7,771 nucleotides of DNA from contig JAUWAR010000060.1 in the NCBI GenBank assembly GCA_030601965.1, positions 1-7,771 on the forward strand, read 5' to 3'. The notes beneath the pieces are model-generated. The model saw only the letters and a program-made list of their open reading frames with translations, had not been told where the DNA came from and did not search any database. How positions within the stretch are numbered: position 1 is the first letter of the stretch; every line of letters begins with the position of its first letter. Of this stretch, positions 5,807 to 7,771 are shown one piece after another. The translations under genes were made by a program, and so were the position numbers. The DNA is from a bacterium. GTDB taxonomy: Bacteria; Hydrothermota; UBA3073; JACQXS01; JAUWAR01.

Positions 5807-6841
5807 ATGCCTAAATTTAAGCCTGCGTGGATGGTTCTCCTCACAGGAGGAGTATTTGGTATCTTTTTTGCTGTCCTTGTAAAACTTGGGAATCCTCCAA
5901 ATATGGGCACCTGTCTTGTCTGTTTTATCAGGGATATTGCGGGGGCACTTAGATTGCACCATATTGATAAGGTTTCGTTCCTGCGTCCAGAAATTATTGG
6001 ATTTATTCTGGGAGCTTGTGTTGCTGGGCTTGTTGCAAAAGAGTTTAAAGCTGTGGGGGGTGCTTCTCCAATACTGCGTTTCGTAATCAGTGCCTTTGTA
6101 GCAATAGGTGCACTTGTATTTCTCGGATGTCCGATTAGGATGTTTGGTAGATTGGCAGGTGGTGACCCCACTGCTCTTATGGGACTTTTAGGACTGATTG
6201 TTGGGGCATGGATTGGTGTTTTATTTCTTAAATCAGGCTTTATGCTTGGCAGGACAAGAGAATTGAGCAAAGCAAATGGATGGGTAATCCCGGTTTTTGC
6301 CTTATTTTTACTTATATTACTTCTTGCAAAGCCCTCGTTTGTTTTTCTGAATCCCAATGGACATGCACCAATAATAATCTCCCTTGTCATAGGACTTGTT
6401 GTTGGCGCTCTTGGTCAGAGGTCAAGACTCTGTTTTGTTGGTAGCATAAGAGATATTATCTTGATGAAGGACTTTCATTTATTCCAGGGCATCTTTGGGT
6501 TCTTTGTTCTCTGCCTTGTTATGAATCTTTTCTTGGGGCAATTTAATCCAGGAGCACATCCTATGGGTCATACAAACCATCTGGCAAGTTTTCTTGGATT
6601 ATTACTTGTTGGTTGGGGCTCAACACTGATTGGCGGATGTCCATTCAGACAAACAATCCTTGCAGGATATGGAAATACAGACTCAGGAATGAGTTTTTTA
6701 GGGATGCTTGTAGGTGCAGGATTTGCACATAATTTTATGCTTGCTGGCAAGCCATCAGGAGTGTCAATCAATGCTATAATAGCAATGATTGTCGGAATAG
6801 TTGTATTCCTTATTATTAGTTCCACAAACCGTGTAAGATAG
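5807..6841 (+). CDS. yedE: YedE-family putative selenium transporter
   Basis: This is a 344-residue polytopic membrane protein of the YeeE/YedE (Sulf_transp) family with about nine or ten hydrophobic segments in two similar halves. Each half carries the conserved cysteine motifs: GTCLVCFIRDIAG (Cys36, Cys39) and LGCPIRM (Cys108) in the first, and RSRLCFVGSIRD (Cys209) and GGCPFRQ (Cys278) in the second. In the related thiosulfate transporter YeeE, cysteines of this kind pass the substrate through the pore. The pairing with selD and a TusA-like gene points to a selenium species, although a sulfur compound cannot be excluded. The ATG at 5807 is chosen over GTG 5801 because of the AAGGAG spacing. 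The stop is followed directly by the ribosome site of the next gene, so the two are co-transcribed. Confidence 0.9.
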   Translation: MPKFKPAWMVLLTGGVFGIFFAVLVKLGNPPNMGTCLVCFIRDIAGALRLHHIDKVSFLRPEIIGFILGACVAGLVAKEFKAVGGASPILRFVISAFVAIGALVFLGCPIRMFGRLAGGDPTALMGLLGLIVGAWIGVLFLKSGFMLGRTRELSKANGWVIPVFALFLLILLLAKPSFVFLNPNGHAPIIISLVIGLVVGALGQRSRLCFVGSIRDIILMKDFHLFQGIFGFFVLCLVMNLFLGQFNPGAHPMGHTNHLASFLGLLLVGWGSTLIGGCPFRQTILAGYGNTDSGMSFLGMLVGAGFAHNFMLAGKPSGVSINAIIAMIVGIVVFLIISSTNRVR

Positions 6842-6850
6842 GAGGTTGTT

Positions 6851-7063
6851 ATGGCTAAAGAGATAGATGTAAGGGGACTTTCCTGTCCTCAACCGGTATT
6901 GTTGACAAAAAAAGCCATAGATGCGGAAGAAAAAGAGATTATGGTTATTGCCGACGATATAGTGGCAAGAGATAATGTGAAACGATTGGCTGAGAATTCT
7001 GGATATGATGTGAAGATAGAAGAAAAAGAAGCGGATTTTGTTTTGAACATTATAAAGAAATGA
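6851..7063 (+). CDS. TusA/SirA-fold sulfur or selenium carrier (YedF-like, single domain)
   Basis: The 70-residue protein is a complete TusA domain: DVRGLSCPQPVLLTKKA (residues 6-22) has the conserved Cys12 in the CPxP motif, which forms a persulfide or perselenide in the family. GGAGG (6841-6845) overlaps the yedE stop and lies 5 bases before the ATG. In many selenium clusters the equivalent YedF is about 200 residues with a second DsrE-like domain; here only the TusA part is present, and the next gene overlaps it. A role in moving selenium from YedE towards SelD is likely but inferred from context. Confidence 0.9.
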   Translation: MAKEIDVRGLSCPQPVLLTKKAIDAEEKEIMVIADDIVARDNVKRLAENSGYDVKIEEKEADFVLNIIKK

Positions 7064-7284
7064 AATATATACTTACTTTTGAGTCTGTTTATTTTGTGAT
7101 GAAAGCAGGGCGTATTCTAAAAAGGGAGGAAATTGATGTAACAATAATTCGTATACCTCGTAAGATTAGTTCTGACTGTGGCATGGCTCTTGAGGTTCGG
7201 TGTAATGATATAGAAAGAATCAAGACGGTTCTTGGTAATCATAAATGTGATATGGATGCTATCTATAAAGCTGAAAACTATTAG
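7060..7284 (+). CDS. DUF3343 putative Se/S carrier-like protein
   Basis: The 74-residue protein matches the small DUF3343 family: an N-terminal strand and helix (YILTFESVYFVMKAGRILK), a second strand (VTIIRIPRKIS) and the conserved SSDCGMALEV (38-47) with Cys40. Two further cysteines are at 48 and 63. The family is annotated as Se/S carrier-like because of its constant association with selenium genes; a biochemical role is not established to my knowledge. The start overlaps the tusA-like stop as ATGA and has no strong ribosome site of its own, implying coupled, roughly equal expression of the two cysteine proteins. Confidence 0.85.
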   Translation: MKYILTFESVYFVMKAGRILKREEIDVTIIRIPRKISSDCGMALEVRCNDIERIKTVLGNHKCDMDAIYKAENY

Positions 7285-7296
7285 TTTCAATATTTC

Positions 7297-7326
7297 TTGA
7301 CTTCTCAAGTTTCCTTATTGTATTAT
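7297..7326 (+). promoter_or_regulatory. Putative internal promoter giving a leaderless selD transcript
   Basis: TTGACT (7297-7302), an 18-base spacer and TATTAT (7321-7326) match the housekeeping consensus at five of six positions each. The predicted start, about seven bases after the -10, falls at 7333-7334, which is the selD ATG. No Shine-Dalgarno lies before that ATG. A small inverted repeat CTTGA-CTTC-TCAAG (7296-7309) overlaps the -35 and could be an operator. Confidence 0.5.
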
Positions 7327-7333
7327 CTGAATT

Positions 7334-7771
7334 ATGGCTACCGAGAAAAAAGCTATACGGCTGACAGAGCATACAAAATTTGCTGGGTGTGCAGCTAAAC
7401 TGGGACCAGGTGATTTGGATAAGGCATTATGTGGACTGACTCAACCAAAAGACCCAAATCTCATTGCCGGTTTTGAACGGGCAGAAGATGCAGGGGTTTA
7501 TAAACTAACAGATGAGATTGCTGTTGTCCAAACTCTGGACTTCTTTCCACCCATTGTTGATGACCCGTATCTATTTGGACAGATTGCTGCTGCCAATGCC
7601 CTCTCTGATGTCTATGCTATGGGTGGCAAACCACTTACAGCGATGAATATTGTTGCATTTCCCAGTAAAAAGATGGAACTTGATGTTCTCAAGGAAATCT
7701 TAAGAGGTGGGTTAGAAAAAATAGCAGAAGCAGGGGCAATATTAGTAGGAGGGCATAGTATTGAAGACCCT
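7334..7771 (+). CDS. selD: Selenide, water dikinase SelD (partial, C-terminus missing)
   Basis: The frame opens at ATG 7334 and runs to the right edge, giving 146 of the usual 340-350 residues. IRLTEHTKFAGCAAKLGPGD aligns with the E. coli SelD N-terminus; Cys19 corresponds to the catalytic Cys17 and Lys22 to Lys20. The second cysteine of the E. coli GCGCK motif is alanine here. Metal/ATP-site motifs follow: FERAEDAGVY (47-56), TLDFF (67-71), NALSDVYAMGGKP (88-100) and LVGGHSIED (137-145). SelD makes selenophosphate from selenide and ATP for selenocysteine, selenouridine or a labile selenium cofactor; which one applies is not visible. The active site uses cysteine (TGT), not selenocysteine. 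An in-frame TGA just upstream (7328-7330) rules out a longer start. Confidence 0.95.
   Translation, partial: MATEKKAIRLTEHTKFAGCAAKLGPGDLDKALCGLTQPKDPNLIAGFERAEDAGVYKLTDEIAVVQTLDFFPPIVDDPYLFGQIAAANALSDVYAMGGKPLTAMNIVAFPSKKMELDVLKEILRGGLEKIAEAGAILVGGHSIEDP

Noticed and set aside
5734..6390. Long open frame on the minus strand (218 codons) opposite yedE
   Set aside because: Lies mostly antisense to a clear membrane transporter, has no family resemblance, and its low-complexity S/P/I-rich product is typical of an antisense shadow.
7334..7420. Selenocysteine at the SelD active site
   Set aside because: The codon at the catalytic position is TGT, and no in-frame TGA occurs in the visible part.

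Overview
This is an AT-rich window from an anaerobic, probably uncultured bacterium. Predicted signal peptides on several products point to a cell with an exported compartment. A selenium-metabolism cluster, an S55-family secreted protein paired with an exported beta-propeller, and many short palindromic and heptamer repeats inside genes together recall metagenome-derived candidate-phylum genomes. The sequence alone does not fix the phylum.

Left half, minus strand. A tightly packed operon runs right to left from about 5690: a SagB-type FMN nitroreductase (5650-4997), a LysR regulator (5000-4107), a secreted SpoIVB/S55-domain protein (4102-2474) and an exported beta-propeller/FnIII protein (2477-561). 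Three junctions are overlaps or gaps of a few bases; two are ATGA stop/start overlaps. A 159-bp repeat-bearing gap (402-560) follows, and then the start of a tricorn-protease-like gene on the same strand that runs off the left edge.

Centre. The 156-bp gap at 5651-5806 is a divergent promoter region. It has a TTGACA-type promoter on each strand and a nested inverted repeat next to the rightward -35 box. This is a good candidate operator for the LysR protein encoded in the leftward operon.

Right half, plus strand. The selenium genes lie here: a YedE-like membrane transporter (5807-6841), a TusA-fold carrier (6851-7063), a DUF3343 Se/S-carrier-like protein (7060-7284), and selD (selenide, water dikinase), which starts at 7334 and runs off the right edge. 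The likely logic is that YedE imports a selenium or sulfur species, the two small cysteine proteins carry it, and SelD makes selenophosphate. The LysR next door probably belongs to the selenium-associated LysR group.

Most unusual features. (1) Tandem repeats with a 7-bp period occur at four places, three of them in frame inside genes. (2) Short GC-rich perfect inverted repeats are scattered through the leftward genes. (3) In all three leftward proteins with a hydrophobic N-terminus, a palindromic repeat contributes to the leader-peptide coding region. (4) selD appears to have its own promoter positioned so that the transcript would start at or next to the ATG, that is, a leaderless mRNA.
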